Below are positions 39,185-51,870 of a stretch of DNA of 64,000 bases, piece by piece. Made by a program: the position numbers and the translations under genes. The stretch is from positions 58,491,367 through 58,555,366 of the forward strand of contig NC_084760.1 of NCBI RefSeq assembly GCF_028858725.1, in the 5' to 3' direction. The notes under the pieces were generated by a model, which saw only the letters and a program-made list of their open reading frames with translations, made no database searches and had not been told where the DNA came from. This stretch comes from Colius striatus. Its lineage: Eukaryota; Chordata; Aves; Coliiformes; Coliidae. Each line of letters begins with the position of its first letter. The stretch's first letter is position 1.

Positions 39185-41564
39185 AATATGTATTTCTACT
39201 TTTCAGATAGGTGTCAGAAAAAGGAAAAGAAAAAAGAAGAAACAACATATTCTTCAGTTTAGCTTTTTGTGTGTGGGTTCTGAGCATTTTGGATCACAAA
39301 TAGCTAAATCAAGTGGTTTAGTTCACAGCTATTTTTAATATTTTTGTTTGGTTCAGAATTTATGGATAATTACCTATAAAGATGAATTAATTGTATGCAG
39401 ATTAATATTTCCCTCTAATGTGAATAAATTCCCCTTGAAAACAACTTCCCTTCAGAAATATACTAAATCCAAGTTTCTACTAGAGTTACTAGATTGTATG
39501 TGATGCCTGATTACAGTAAATAAGCAAATGTAAGTAGAAATATGAATCCTCAGAACATCTACATCAGCCTAATCTGTTAAAGACTTGCTATGATTCCTCT
39601 TAAGTATTTTAGAAGTATTTAAGTTCTGTACTGTTGTATAATCATTCTGTATCCTTTAGTTTCTCCATTTTTGCCAGCATAGCTTTCTTCCATCAACACT
39701 GGCCCCTCATCCCTCCAGGTATAGAATGTGTAACACTGCAAACTGGAGCCTTTGAAAGCCTGAAACTTCAGAATCAAGATCCTCAGAAAAAGGCTAACTC
39801 GTTAACCTCATTCATCTGTTTGCAATACAATCTTGAGTTTTTTGGTCACATCCTGTTTGCCTTTTATTCTGGGTGTTACGAAAGTGTAAGATTTTTCCAG
39901 GCTTCTTTTAATCCTCAGATGTGGTCTTTTGCCTTACTGCTTTCCATTTGTACCCTGTCTGGGACAGAAAATAACTGATTTCCTTCTTAATGTTTTTGTG
40001 TTCTTCTGTAAATATTTTCTATATTTATTACTTAAATAGTTCTTAAACCTATAAGTCAGAGAGAAACATGATCTTTTTGTAGTCAGTGAATGTTATAAGC
40101 AAAAAAATCTTAGTGCCCACATGAGACATGTGGAACGTTTTTTTTTCAACATAAAGGAAACTACAGCTGGAATCTTAAGAAAATTTTTCTGCCAAACTAC
40201 AGCCACTCCCTTTTCTACTTGTTAAAAAATGCAGAAATAAGAAAAAGTACAGCTGAACAAGGAGATATCTGGCTATCTTTTCAATGGCACATGAAAGGCG
40301 TATCTGCTCTAAAGCAGCAAGCTGTTAGAGCTATCCTTTGGGAAAGTTATCATTCACACTGACAAAACCATTTATCTTTACCAATCTTTATTTAAGTTTC
40401 CAGAGAACTATTCTGACCTCCAGAAATTTTGGCTAAAATTTTAATCCAGAAAGTGTTTAAAACTTAGTCTCATTTGGTATTGCTTAAAATTTTAGTTTTA
40501 GTTACTTGAACATTTTCTTATGTGATACAAGACAGTTTATGAAATACTATTAGTTGGTTCCTTATTGTTGTATGTTTACTTATGTCCTCATAGACTTTTT
40601 GTTCATTTATATATTTTCTCAAATCATTGTCCTTACTGAATGGATAATGTAAAAAAGCTGTTAAAAAATTCCTTCTTTTTATAGTACCCTTGCAGGCATC
40701 TGAAGATTCCTTTTAGTCTGAAAAGAACATCTTGTGTTCTTCTACTTGGTATTATTAGGATTTCTAATCCAGTGCCAAAAATAACTACTGCTCAGGTCTC
40801 ATATTGGATAATCTTTTACAACCATTCAAGTTTTTACTGCATTTCTAACCTCCAGCTACTGATAAAAGTTCTAATATGAATTATTGAGATCTAACAGCTT
40901 GACACACTATGCCTCTGATTAGATGGCATGGAATGATAATCACTATTTTTGTAACTACATTGCATGGGGACTCATGATCTGAGGTCCACTATAGCTCCTA
41001 TATGATTTCTACAGAACCGCTAGGCAGTAATTCCTTCCTTTCCTGTGTTTGTAAAGCTGATTATTCCTGGTGTAAGTTTTGAAATGTCAAGCTCTGCTTT
41101 TCAGACTTCTCTAGCTGCTAGGGAACTTCTGATCCTGTTTTCCAGACGGTGCCACTGTAATAAGCATACCCTTTGTTCTATTTGTATAATTAATGAACAT
41201 ATTAAATAGGGTCAAGTGTGGAACAGAATTTGCAGAATATTGCTGCTTGTATCCTTCTGTTTCCATGATGAATAATCAGTCTCCAATTTTCATACTTCGA
41301 AAAAATTGTATTAATAATCTGACATGGCTTTTACTTTCTGTGTGTAAAAATAAGGAACGTAAGTAACTTATCATTTAATGGGATAAGTGATTGGCTTTTT
41401 TTCTAATTTCTTTCCTTTTCATTCCACTAATTGTCAGGCTTGTCATAAAAACCACTTAAAAATATAGTAATACTTAGGCTATGACTCTCTCTAGGATACG
41501 CTAATGGTATATATGCCACACAGCTCTTTCCCTGCCATAAAGACTTCTCTTTGAATTACTTATA
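39185..41564. other. Non-coding, no gene seen
   Basis: AT-rich unique sequence. The frame at 39634-39978 (114 codons, + strand) has no motif and is not called. Confidence 0.5.
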
Positions 41565-41871
41565 TCTCTGCAGAGGTTAGGGCATCTCTTTTTTCTGTTG
41601 TGTTTAGTGGCAGGAAAAGGGATAAAGGAAAGAAGCTGGAACACAAAAAGTTCCATTTAAACATAATGAAAAACTATTTTGTTGTTCAGGTGAGGGAGCT
41701 CTGGTACAGGCTGCCCAGGGAGGGTGTGGAGTTTCCTTCCATGGAGGTCTTCAAAACCCACCTGGACGTGTTCCTGTGTGACCTGATCTAGGTGGACCTG
41801 TTTCAGCAGGAGGATTGAACTAGATGAACTCTGAAGTTCTCTTCCAACCCCTACCATTCTATGATTCTATA
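41565..41871 (+). repeat. CR1 LINE 3' fragment
   Basis: Forward-strand CR1. The terminal ORF2 residues are readable in one frame ([15 protein letters not shown], then LWYRLPREGVEFPSMEVFKT and an LCDLI stop at 41789-41791). The 3' UTR follows with TGGACCTGTTTCAGCAGGAG and ends at an ATTCTATGATTCTAT tail. Truncated at about 300 bp, in the same subfamily as the copy at 46095. Confidence 0.93.
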
Positions 41872-43701
41872 AGCTTTGTACTACTTACAGTCTCTTTAAA
41901 TATAATTAAAGTCTTAGAGCTAGTTTTTCCTTCCCCTTTAACCTCCTTAAATACATTATATAGTGAAAAGAGTCTTCTGGTTGTTTTGTCACCTGTTGAG
42001 ATGGGAACAAGTTTTGGAAACAGATTACTATGAGACTACATTGTTTGTAGGCTCTAATTTCAATAATTTGTAGAAGAGAATATGACAATCTTCTAATTAA
42101 AAAAAATCAGGAAAAAAATAGTAGTAGAGTTCTTGCTATGTTAGAAAAAATGATCCAAGTTCCTTGAGGGAACAAGGTTGTGATTATTATTCTGTCCTTG
42201 CTTGTATCACAGCAAAATAGAAGCTACTTCTGGTTGTAGATTGTGAGTATTACAGCAAATTATTGTAACAACTGTATTGATGCTACTTTGGTGATCGCTA
42301 TTCTTTTCCATAGAAGCAGAATCATTTACTTGCGAAATGTACAGGGTATATACAAATGGAAGAAGAAAGCAGGAAAATACACTTTTTCTCAGAGCGATGA
42401 TTAGGTTCTCTTATGTTAGAAGGTGTGTAGTAATACCTTTTTCATTGTCAGCTGTTATTTCTTTGTGGTTTAGCTTTGAGAGATACTAATAGAGATGTTG
42501 AAAACGTCAGGTTAGACTTAATTTTAAAATCAATAAAGTCAGATAAGACACTTGCCACTATACCCAACTGAATATTTAATTAGCTGAAACAATCAACATT
42601 TTAAAAAAATGAGCAATTGATCCAGTCTGTTATAGAAGTTAGCCACATAAAAAGTCACTTAAGATATTTTTTTTGTACTTAAGGCTTTTTTCTGTGCTTA
42701 GAAATATATATGTACAAACAACTTCTACTTTTCATACACCTTCCTTTTCCCTCATGGCTTTTATAGTGACCTTTTGTTAGAAGACAGTCATTTACTGTCC
42801 TAAAGGAAGAAAGAATAAAAACATCTAAGTCTATCCAGTGTATGAAAAATAAGAGAATGTGTGCCAACATATAAAATGGTAGAACACTTCCCAAAAAGCT
42901 GCAGGGATAGTTGACTGTTAAGATATTACAGAAATTATTTATAATCTTGGGTATGAGAAACTGAGAACCTTAGAGCCTGATGAAAGACAAGAAGATTCTT
43001 TTCCTGAGAGAAATGTAATGCTTGCAAAGATGAAGCATAACTAAAAAAAGAATGCTTTTCTAACCTCTTTATATTTTCATAGCCTGTATAAGGTTCAGCA
43101 GGGGTTCATCCAGTTAACATGGACATTGTTTGAAAAAGTAAATATTTACAAAAAAATATTCTACCTTGTTAATAATTTAAAATGTTCTTACCTATCAAAA
43201 ATGAAAGAAAATTAAATTTTCATCCTTAATTTATGATTCATTTGCCAGATGATACTGTCTACATACTTTCTTTGGTTATATTTAGCAGCTTTTTTTTTTC
43301 TATTTATTTGCTGATTTTGGAGGTTTATTGTCCCAGTAACATTATTTAAAAAAAAACACATTGAGGCAAGAAGCTTCTATTCAAATTAATATAGTGATAT
43401 TAGACTGGGGTTTTTTCAGTAGTATTTTCAGTAACTAGTTCAAATTTATCCAAGTGAACATAACAAGGAATACCTATGTTTAAAAGCAGATGTGAAAGAC
43501 CAGTGGTCACAATCCAGTCCTGTTACAACATTAGTTAATTTATGCATACTTAAAAATGACCCTCCAAACTGATGCTTTTGTACATAGATGCCATTTGAAT
43601 CCCAGCATGAATGGTAAGGGAACTACAACTGTTTATTCTGTCTCATACTGGCAGCTGTATTTGATGCTGCCTGCATCTATCTTGCAACAAGAGGAAATGA
43701 C

Positions 43702-43723
43702 TTTTTTTTTTTTTTTTTTTCCC
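43702..43723 (+). repeat. T19C3 homopolymer tract
   Basis: Nineteen T followed by three C, the third tract of this form in the window. Confidence 0.9.
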
Positions 43724-44316
43724 TGTTTTGCAAGTGTAGTAGGTCAGATTTCTATGGAATGATTTGGATGCTTCCCCAGCTTGTTTCTATCTCATATGTA
43801 TGCCACTTTTTAATCCTTAAGTCTTCATGCTCTGAAACCCCTCAGTCTTGACATTATAAACAAGTCACACAGCTAAGATCCAGAAGCTGGGCGTTTGTGA
43901 TTTACTTTTAAAGATAGTTCAGTGTCTCCTCAATGTGCACTTTCGGAAACCGTCTCAAGCCAAAATGCAATGGTGACTGCCATTTTATGTTACATAGAAC
44001 CCCTTACACAAAAGCTTTTCTGGAGTGAAATTCTTGAAGCTTCTCTTACCAAGTGTATAAAAAGCCTGAGTCATTAGTCTTTGAGGAAAGAAAAAACTAT
44101 GATCATAGCTCAGTAGGATATGATAATAAAAGCTGCTTATTAGAAAGGGGAAGAGTAATGCTCTCATCTGTCTTTAAGACTTGTGTACACTTTACATGAC
44201 TGAAGCATAGCTGAAAAAGTCTTTACAGCATGGACTGGAAGACAAGCTTCTCATCTCTTTCTTGTTTTGGAAAGAAAGTAGTTCCCTGATCCATTTTTGA
44301 AAGTGAAATTATGAGT

Positions 44317-44342
44317 AGCTGTCTCCTAAAAAGGAGACAGCT
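44317..44342. repeat. Perfect 10-bp inverted repeat, 6-nt loop
   Basis: AGCTGTCTCC, loop TAAAAA, GGAGACAGCT. It looks like a bacterial terminator stem but lies in vertebrate DNA with no gene beside it, so it is listed only as a structure. Confidence 0.8.
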
Positions 44343-46094
44343 GAAGACTCTGGATTCCAAATGGGCAAGACCTTCTGTGGTTTTACTAGGGAAATTCTGT
44401 TCTATCCATTTTTTTTCCCTGTAAATTCCTAGAGATGTGGATTGCTGTTTAGTTTATTTCCATTTTGCCTAGTGACACATTAGTTGAATATTTTTCTGAT
44501 ACTTATCCATTCACTGCAGCAATGTGATTTAGATCACATTTCATCATTGTATCCAAGTGTACACTTTAAGTTCTAATTTCATTGTGTTCAGTGGAACTGA
44601 AGCAAGCAGTAAGAGTTCTTTGGATTTAAACCCTTGTAAATGCTTCCTGTACACTGCTGATAAACTACAGAAGTAAAAAAGTAGCTGTGGAAGTGCAATA
44701 AACCAGATACAACTGTGTTTGTATCATGTGTGCTGCATCAGGAATTTGATTTGTAGTCTCATTGGCAACCACAGTCACAGGCTTGGTTTGTTTTTTTTTT
44801 TTTCCTCATTAACGCTGTTTGTAAAGATAGTTAAATGAGTCTGTTGGAAGACAGTACTGAAAAATCTTCAAGCTGTACCTGAGCCAGTGTCTGGCCACGT
44901 TCCTTCCTGTGCGTAGGCTTCTTCCTGTCATTTAGCTCCAGAAACAAAAATAACATATAAGAAACAAATTCTGATGTTTGATTCCAGGTGAACTGATGAA
45001 TGCTGGCAAATTCTGGTCCTGTGAATGATGATACTGTCCACTGGTACCTCTTTTGTCTAGTAAATTTGATTTAGGATCCTGTTATGCAGTGTTGTTTTAG
45101 TTAATAATTTTTAATTGCTCATTAAACACTTAAAGGAATAAGCCGTTAAAAGGTAAAACTGACACTCTGTAGTGGTATTTGTTCCTCCTAAGTCCCATAA
45201 ATTCATCACATTAAATTTATTTCTTCCACTTCTCATATCCGCAATTGCATTTCTCAAGATAAAATTCTACACAGTGACCAGTTATATACAATCATGTTTC
45301 TACAAGCAATAAAACAAGACTATACTATGATATTCTGGTTTTAAACTAGGATTTCAAATAGCATATAGGAGGTAAGTACGTGAGTTTATGTAATGTTTCA
45401 TGTGATTTCCTTCTATAGTCCCAATTCTATATTTAGTCTAAAGCTGGTAGTTGCCTATCTTTTTAAAATAACTTCCAGTGTCATTTGCTTTATTACTATT
45501 TCTTTATTATTATTACTTTGTGATTCTTGTAAAACACTTGAAATAAGTTCTTGTCTATACAGGAAACACTTCGTGTGATAAAAGGTCCATTTTCAGACAT
45601 ACTTGTTTAAGCTACTCTAGATTATAGTAGATTTTTTTTAGTCTAGTTTATTTCCAAAAGGTTTTTTAATGCTTATTCAAGGTAACAGGTGTATTGAAAA
45701 GTCTGTGTTGTGAATGAGATGTAGACCCATTATGCCTGATGTCTATACTAGAAGTAACGGCTATCATATTTTTGCCATAAGACTTCAGTTTCTCTCTGGG
45801 AAGGCAAAAGCTAGACCTGAGACTCAGTCATGGATTTTGACATGTTTCTTTTAGGTAGATGGCTGCGTAAATAAATTTTTAAAATACCATTAATTATTAA
45901 TATTCTCTGATTTACAGCTGTAAAAAATATAAGGTGGTACTGTTACCCAGATAAATTTTCCTTTTATTTTTGTTAGAAACCTTACAGAGAAATCTTTTGA
46001 GAGCATTCCCCCAGAATTTGTAGGATAAACCTGTTATCTCTCCCAGTTCCTACATTTTCTATTTTCTTAGATACTGACTGATTCAGATGATTCC

Positions 46095-46592
46095 TGTGTC
46101 CAGCTCTGGGCTCCTCAGCTCAAGAGGGACAGAGAACTTCTGGAGAGAGTCCAGAGCAGGGCCACCAAGATGATCAGGGGACTGGAACATCTTTCATATG
46201 AGGAAAGGCTGCAGGCACTGGGGCTGTTTAGGCTAGAGCAGAGGAGACTGAGGGGAGATCTCATTAATATTTACAAGTATTTAAATGGTGGGTGTCAGGA
46301 GATTGGGACATCCCTTTTTTCAGTGTTATCTAGCAACAGGACAAGAGGTAATGGGATGAAGTTGGAACACAAAAAGTTCCATTTAAACATAAGAAAAAAC
46401 TGTTTTACTGTGAGGGTGAGGGAGCCCTGGCACAGGCTGCCCAGAGGGGTTGTGGAGTCTCCTTCCTTGGAGGTCTTCAAGACCTGCCTGGACACATTCC
46501 TGTGTGATCTGATCTAGGTGGACCTGCTTCTGCAGGGTGTTGGACTGTATGATCTCTAAAGGTACCTTCCAACTCCTATGATTCTATGATTA
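46095..46592 (+). mobile_element. CR1 LINE with undamaged ORF2 C-terminal frame
   Basis: Forward-strand, 5'-truncated CR1 of about 500 bp. From 46170 to the stop at 46515-46517 one frame reads through the whole ORF2 C-terminal part ([19 protein letters not shown], then [20 protein letters not shown], then [12 protein letters not shown] and [16 protein letters not shown]) without a break. The 3' UTR (GTGGACCTGCTTCTGCAGGG) and ATTCTATGATT tail follow. It lacks the endonuclease and most of the reverse transcriptase, so it cannot move by itself. The undamaged frame suggests it is one of the younger copies here. Confidence 0.95.
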
Positions 46593-47912
46593 TTTAGTTA
46601 TTTAGAATCTGAGTCTATTGTCTCCATTTATTTGTTGGCAAATTCCCGTGACAGGAAGTTAGTGTTTTCTTTTCATCAGTAAGTTTCAGTCAAAACCCTG
46701 TGAGATACATAGGGATATTTTCATTAGCTGTTATGGGCTTGGTATAGTTCTTTTGTCTTGAAACAATGACATAGGTGTTTAATGTAGAGATAACCAACCA
46801 TCTCAGTAGTTGGCAGCAGTGTTTCTAGATTATGACACAACTCAGAACACATACACTGCTACTGATATCTGAGGTATTTTAAGCAGGGCTAACTCTGGTA
46901 GTGTTCTGTGGTCTTGTGTCATGCAGGCATCCTATAAATTATCTTACACATTTTGTTTCGATTTTCCTTGATTAAAATTAAAAAAAAGAATTCCCATTCT
47001 GTATAGGAAATAAGAAGTTAAGGCCATCAGCCCTAGTGATATATGCAAAGTGTTTTGTGTCTTTGAGCATGTAAATTATATGAAGGGCAAGCTGTTCATC
47101 CTCAAAATTTCTTTTGGCCTTGGAATATTTATAGAGGCTCCCCGTGGAGCTGCACTGTGGAGCATCCCCCATCTGGGAAACAGCTTATGAAAGGTCCTCT
47201 GAGGAGTATGTATACACACTGGAAACTCATTAATACTCATATGCAGCCCTACAAGCAAAATTATTCCTGTGGCCTTTCTTTATCTTTACTTTGGATTTGT
47301 TTCTTTAATTGCGGTGTCTCATTATTTGGAGTATTTTTTGTAAATGTGCACAGTTAGCTTTAAAAGGGACTAAATGTCATAGAGCTTACTTTTTTAAGGA
47401 CTGGCAAAATTCTGGGCTCAAAATAGGTGTTCAGGATTAGTCTTGCACTGAATACTCAGCTGTCTGCAAGCCCTGCACTATAGAATGTAAACCCATTTGA
47501 ATGTGTGGAGAATTGAGCCTTAAATAGGAAACGTGGAAGACGGAAATTTACAGTTGTATGACAGGTAAAAGGTTTGGTGCACAGAGTAAGGGGTAGAGTA
47601 AAAATGCAGAATTCTTATGTAAAGTTGTAAATATTATTTCTTACCTGTCTATATGTATAGATCTGAAAGAAACCAGGACTCACAACAAGCAAAAAGCTAG
47701 GTGTAGATTAAAGCTGAGGTGATGAAATGGAAGACAATGAATAAGGATTTAGAACAAGCAGGCAGGCTGCATAGGCCAGAGATAGTCCAAATGTCCCTGC
47801 CTATATTGATCACATCCTGCTTTTGTGGGGCAGAATATATTGATGGTTCTTTTGAGTGATGGTGCTGAAAAGGTGCAAGCCAATATTTGTCCGAGGGTAA
47901 CAGAATCAAGCA
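46593..47912. other. Non-coding, no gene seen
   Basis: Unique sequence. Short frames near 46978-47357 lack recognisable domains. Confidence 0.5.
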
Positions 47913-48003
47913 GCATCACAGAATTGTAGGGTTTGGAAGGGAGATCATTTAGTCCAAGCCTCCTGCTAAAGCATAGGTGGACTTGCTTTAGCAGAGGAGT
48001 TGG
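47913..48003. repeat. CR1 3' end with inverted (palindromic) junction
   Basis: The left part (CATCACAGAATTGTAGGGTT, then GATCATTTAGTCCAAGCCTC) is a reverse-strand CR1 tail. At about 47974 it flips to the forward strand (TAGGTGGACTTGCTTTAGCA, then GAGGAGTTGG). CTGCTAAAGCA (47963-47973) and TGCTTTAGCAG (47984-47994) are perfect inverted copies with a 10-nt loop. It is a head-to-head arrangement of the same short CR1 piece. Confidence 0.75.
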
Positions 48004-51000
48004 CTGTGAATAGGAGAGTTGTTCTATAGAGTCTGAGCTGTGTATCTTCTTTGGATGATCATTTTTATTCAATATGCAGCATTTCACTCTTAGTGATGGA
48101 TTAATGATAAGTATTTACTCTTCTGAGTCTGTTCCATATCCATTTCAAGTGTTTTTATTCATAAGCAGAAGTTCATAGTTTAAGATGTAAATCTATGAAA
48201 CCTTTCATTGGCATTTTATGAGCTATTTATTTTTCTGATACCTGAGGACCTGAGGGAGATTTTCTGTCCCCAGATTCAGGGTTCATTTGTGTTTGCTTTT
48301 GAGATCTGATCAGGATTGTGTTTCAAGTGCATATGTTGATCTTTCCCACTTGCTGATTTTTTTTTTTTATTTCAGAGTGCATATACCGGATTCCTTTCAG
48401 GGTATTCTAAATCAAAAGTGCGATCTGGTGTGCAGTTTATGGGATCTGACTGGAGTTATTCCAACATAAATTACCAGTTCCTAAAAATGCCTACACTATA
48501 GTTGCATTAACAGCATGAATACCCAGTCCTCTGCACTGATGTTTCACTTTTCAGGTCTGTTCATATTTCACTGTGCTACTTGCTGGTATAGATAGAGCCA
48601 GACAGCTTGTTGTTGAGATTGCTACACAGGTGCTACAGGATCAGCAGTCTTTGCCACATCATAGCTGACATTTAGACATAGAAAAAAGCAAATACTGATA
48701 GAAACAGAAAAGAAACTTTAACTGGTGGTAATCCTGTTAAATCAAACCTGCAGACTTGTTTGGCTCATTTAAACTACAGTCGAAAAGCTACTGTTTGGAA
48801 TGTGAAGCGCTGTACAAGTTAAATTATTAATACAGCTTTGTGAGTTATACTTTGCCTAACCAGATTCATATAAAGAACTACAGGAATATAGAGAAGACTG
48901 GAGGAGTCCAGTTTATCATTCTCTCTGTCACAGGTATTTGACTTTATAGGAATAGTCCAGAAAGTGAGCAAAAGCTAAATAATTTTAAAAAAATAAAATT
49001 ATTTCAGCATGGAGGAAAACAGTGTTTTTCAGACAGAACACTGTATTCATTAATATTAATGGATCTGGAGCATGTTCTACTTCTTTGCTTAAGTTATCTG
49101 AAATACCATCTGCTCCTGTCATTTTAAAAAATATTTTTCACCATCTGAGAAGCCTCTCACAAGTGCAATCTCTATCAGTTTCAGATACTAACCTCAAAAT
49201 CTCTGTGCTTCTCTTTTATGACTGTGGATCTTGTTAAGTCATTTAAAATATTACACCACTGAAATGAGATGCTCCTTGTTCTTCTGTACAGCTCAAACTA
49301 GAGATGATTTTGAAGCAAAGGATAAGAGATGCCACTCCTCAAATAAGTACTGCAAATATAAGGTCCTTAACATGACCCTACTGTAAGGGCCTGAATTTTG
49401 CAGATTTTGTGTTTAGGGAGTATCTTTCGTTTTATAGGTTGTTTTCTTTGAACACTTACTGGTGGAGAGCTGATGATGCATTTAGGAAGGGTGGGATTTG
49501 CTGATAATTTGCAATGTCACTTTACAGCAATGAAGCTCTCAAAAAAAACCACAGGAAAATTAGTGAAACTGGTTGAAGTGATTCCTAGCAGTCTGACTAG
49601 GTTGCAGTAGGATGAGGAAGGGAGTTAGAAATCCATTTAGAATGGGTTCCTGATGTTCACCTTCCATCTTGAGTTTTCATCATCTTGAAAAACTCTCCTG
49701 TCTCTAACATATAGACATGACATGACACAGTAGATGTGAGATGTCTACTGTTATATATGTTTGCATGTACGGAGAAGCAAGTAAAGTTGATGTGCAGGCA
49801 AGTGAGATCCTTTTGCTTCTCGCACAGCTGTACCATAAAAAAAAGCCTGCAGAGTGTTCTAAAGGATCTTTCTGAAAGATCTTCATGTAAGGTGAAATGA
49901 AATAATAAGATGTGCAGATTACCAAGGGGAATGAATACTAAAACCACCACAAATGAAAGATCCCTCTAAAACAGAGGTCTCATGAGAGGTGAACTTTTTC
50001 ACAGAACAGATCAACTCTCATAAGAGGAAGTTGCAGAAGAAAGTGTTGTTCCAGCTAGCTTGACAGACAGCATCTAGGCTCTCTGGAGGGTGGCAAAACA
50101 TAGAAGTACTATATTTTGCTCTGTTAATGGTCATGAATAGCCATGCATTCTGTTCTGATGCAGCCTATTCTGTTGCAGCCATGGGGGAAGTAGTGACACA
50201 AGAAAAAACTATTTTTACTTTTCTTCAATTGTTACTGTTAATCTCTTATAATGATGTCCAGGACTGTGCAATATGTGAGAAACTGCCCTTATGCTGCCAT
50301 TCTCTCTCACTGTGGAATAATCAATATAATATCTCAGGATTCAGTGCCTGCCTGCAGCAAATCTGGTTAGGGGCAAGATATTCAAAGAAGCTTCAAAAAC
50401 ATATGTTTAGGAGTAGTTCTCTTTGTCACTGGAGTAGGCAAATTATTTCTGCTCTGCATGCTTCAAAACAGGGAATGCTGATTTGAGTGTTTGCATTTTC
50501 TCTCCTGCTGCTTGTGGTGGTGTTTCTTCTCAGGGCTGAAGTTCTCTGAGCTGTAGATTTTAGCAAGTCTATTTCTTCAACTTTTTAATTACCTTCTGTG
50601 CTTCTGTCTTTTGACTCTCTGTATATTGTTTCTTTAATCTGAGGCAGTTTTTGTATTTTCTGGTACAAACCTTAGAATATCAAGCAACAAAAATAACAAC
50701 AGTGAAAAGCTACCTATCTCTCCTTCCAGGTAATACTTTGTAATTTTCTTGAACAAAACGCGAGCCTTACAAGAAATTATGAACTCTAGCAATTATTATC
50801 AGTCTACTTGCACATATTAATAAAATAGTTATTTGAAGCAGTTCCACGTTCCCTTTTTAGAATACCTACATACTGTCATACTCCATTTTGCAGGAGGAGG
50901 TAAGAGAGAACAGTATCAGACTACTTCATTGTACTACTCTGTATCATAATGAATTAGTTTAGAAAATAATGAGAAAAATAATTTCAACCATTTTAGTCAT

Positions 51001-51870
51001 GGCAGATGTTTGTCTGAAAATCCTGTTGCAACTGCTGTTGTCTTAATAACTCTCATACTGTGCTGAATTCTTCTGTGGTTTCTTTCTGAAGTCTGGAGAC
51101 TGAAGGAGCATTGTTACATCAAAACACCTGTATTTTGGATGAAATTCTCCAATCAAATGTTTCTTGACTTTGCTTTCCTGATAGGACCTTATCTCATGGG
51201 ACAGTAGGTTGTATTAGATGAAACATAGGAAGCATATGTTTGTTGAGCTTTTCAATGTATCTGGTAAAGGCATTACACATGTAGGGAAAAGAATAAGCTT
51301 CTTTATATGCTATGCCAAGAATGAGAGAAATAATCAGATTTCACATAAACAGTGTTATGGCCATCTGCAGTATTACTCCCTGGTTATTGCACATGTGCTT
51401 TATTTTAGACAGTTGCTTCACTCTTCCTGTTTTAGAAAACATTCTCCTTGCATCACCATTTTTTTCTAAGGACATTAAACCAAGTTTTCATACACCTGCA
51501 TAACCGCAATGTTTCAGTTTTGAGGCTTTTAGAGGATGTCATTTCTAAGGCTCCAAGGACACAAATGTAAAGAAGTATTCAGTCTTAAACTGTTTGGGAG
51601 GATTAATTTTTTTTTTTAATTAACATGAATGCAGTATTAATGAAAGGTTTAAACTGATGGCTCTAGTAATGGATTGATATTAACTAGATCTGATCCAAAA
51701 GCTATTATTAATTTAAAGGAGCTTTGGGATTAGGTTTTATGACACCCATTCAGGTCATCCACTCCAGTGATCTTCTGGTCTCACTAGTGCATTTTGGCTG
51801 CTGCAATCATTTTAAAAAAAACCCAAACCTCATTGGGGTTTTTTGTGCATTTTACTCATATTTGCTAAAT
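48004..51870. other. Non-coding, no gene seen
   Basis: AT-rich unique sequence. Frames at 49657-49950 (-) and 50127-50486 (+) are not supported as genes: no motif, no clear splice or promoter context. Confidence 0.5.

Larger units (their letters stand above)
41872..46094. other. Non-coding, no gene seen
   Basis: AT-rich unique sequence. It holds a T19C3 tract (43702-43723), a T13 run near 44791 and a perfect 10-bp inverted repeat (44317-44342). No gene-like frames. Confidence 0.5.

Noticed and set aside
44317..44342. Bacterial-type terminator or CRISPR-like repeat
   Set aside because: The window is vertebrate nuclear DNA. The hairpin is single-copy, with no spaced direct repeats anywhere in the window.
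50127..50486. 119-codon plus-strand frame as a small gene
   Set aside because: Cys/Leu/Ser-rich chance translation without a signal, domain or upstream promoter feature.
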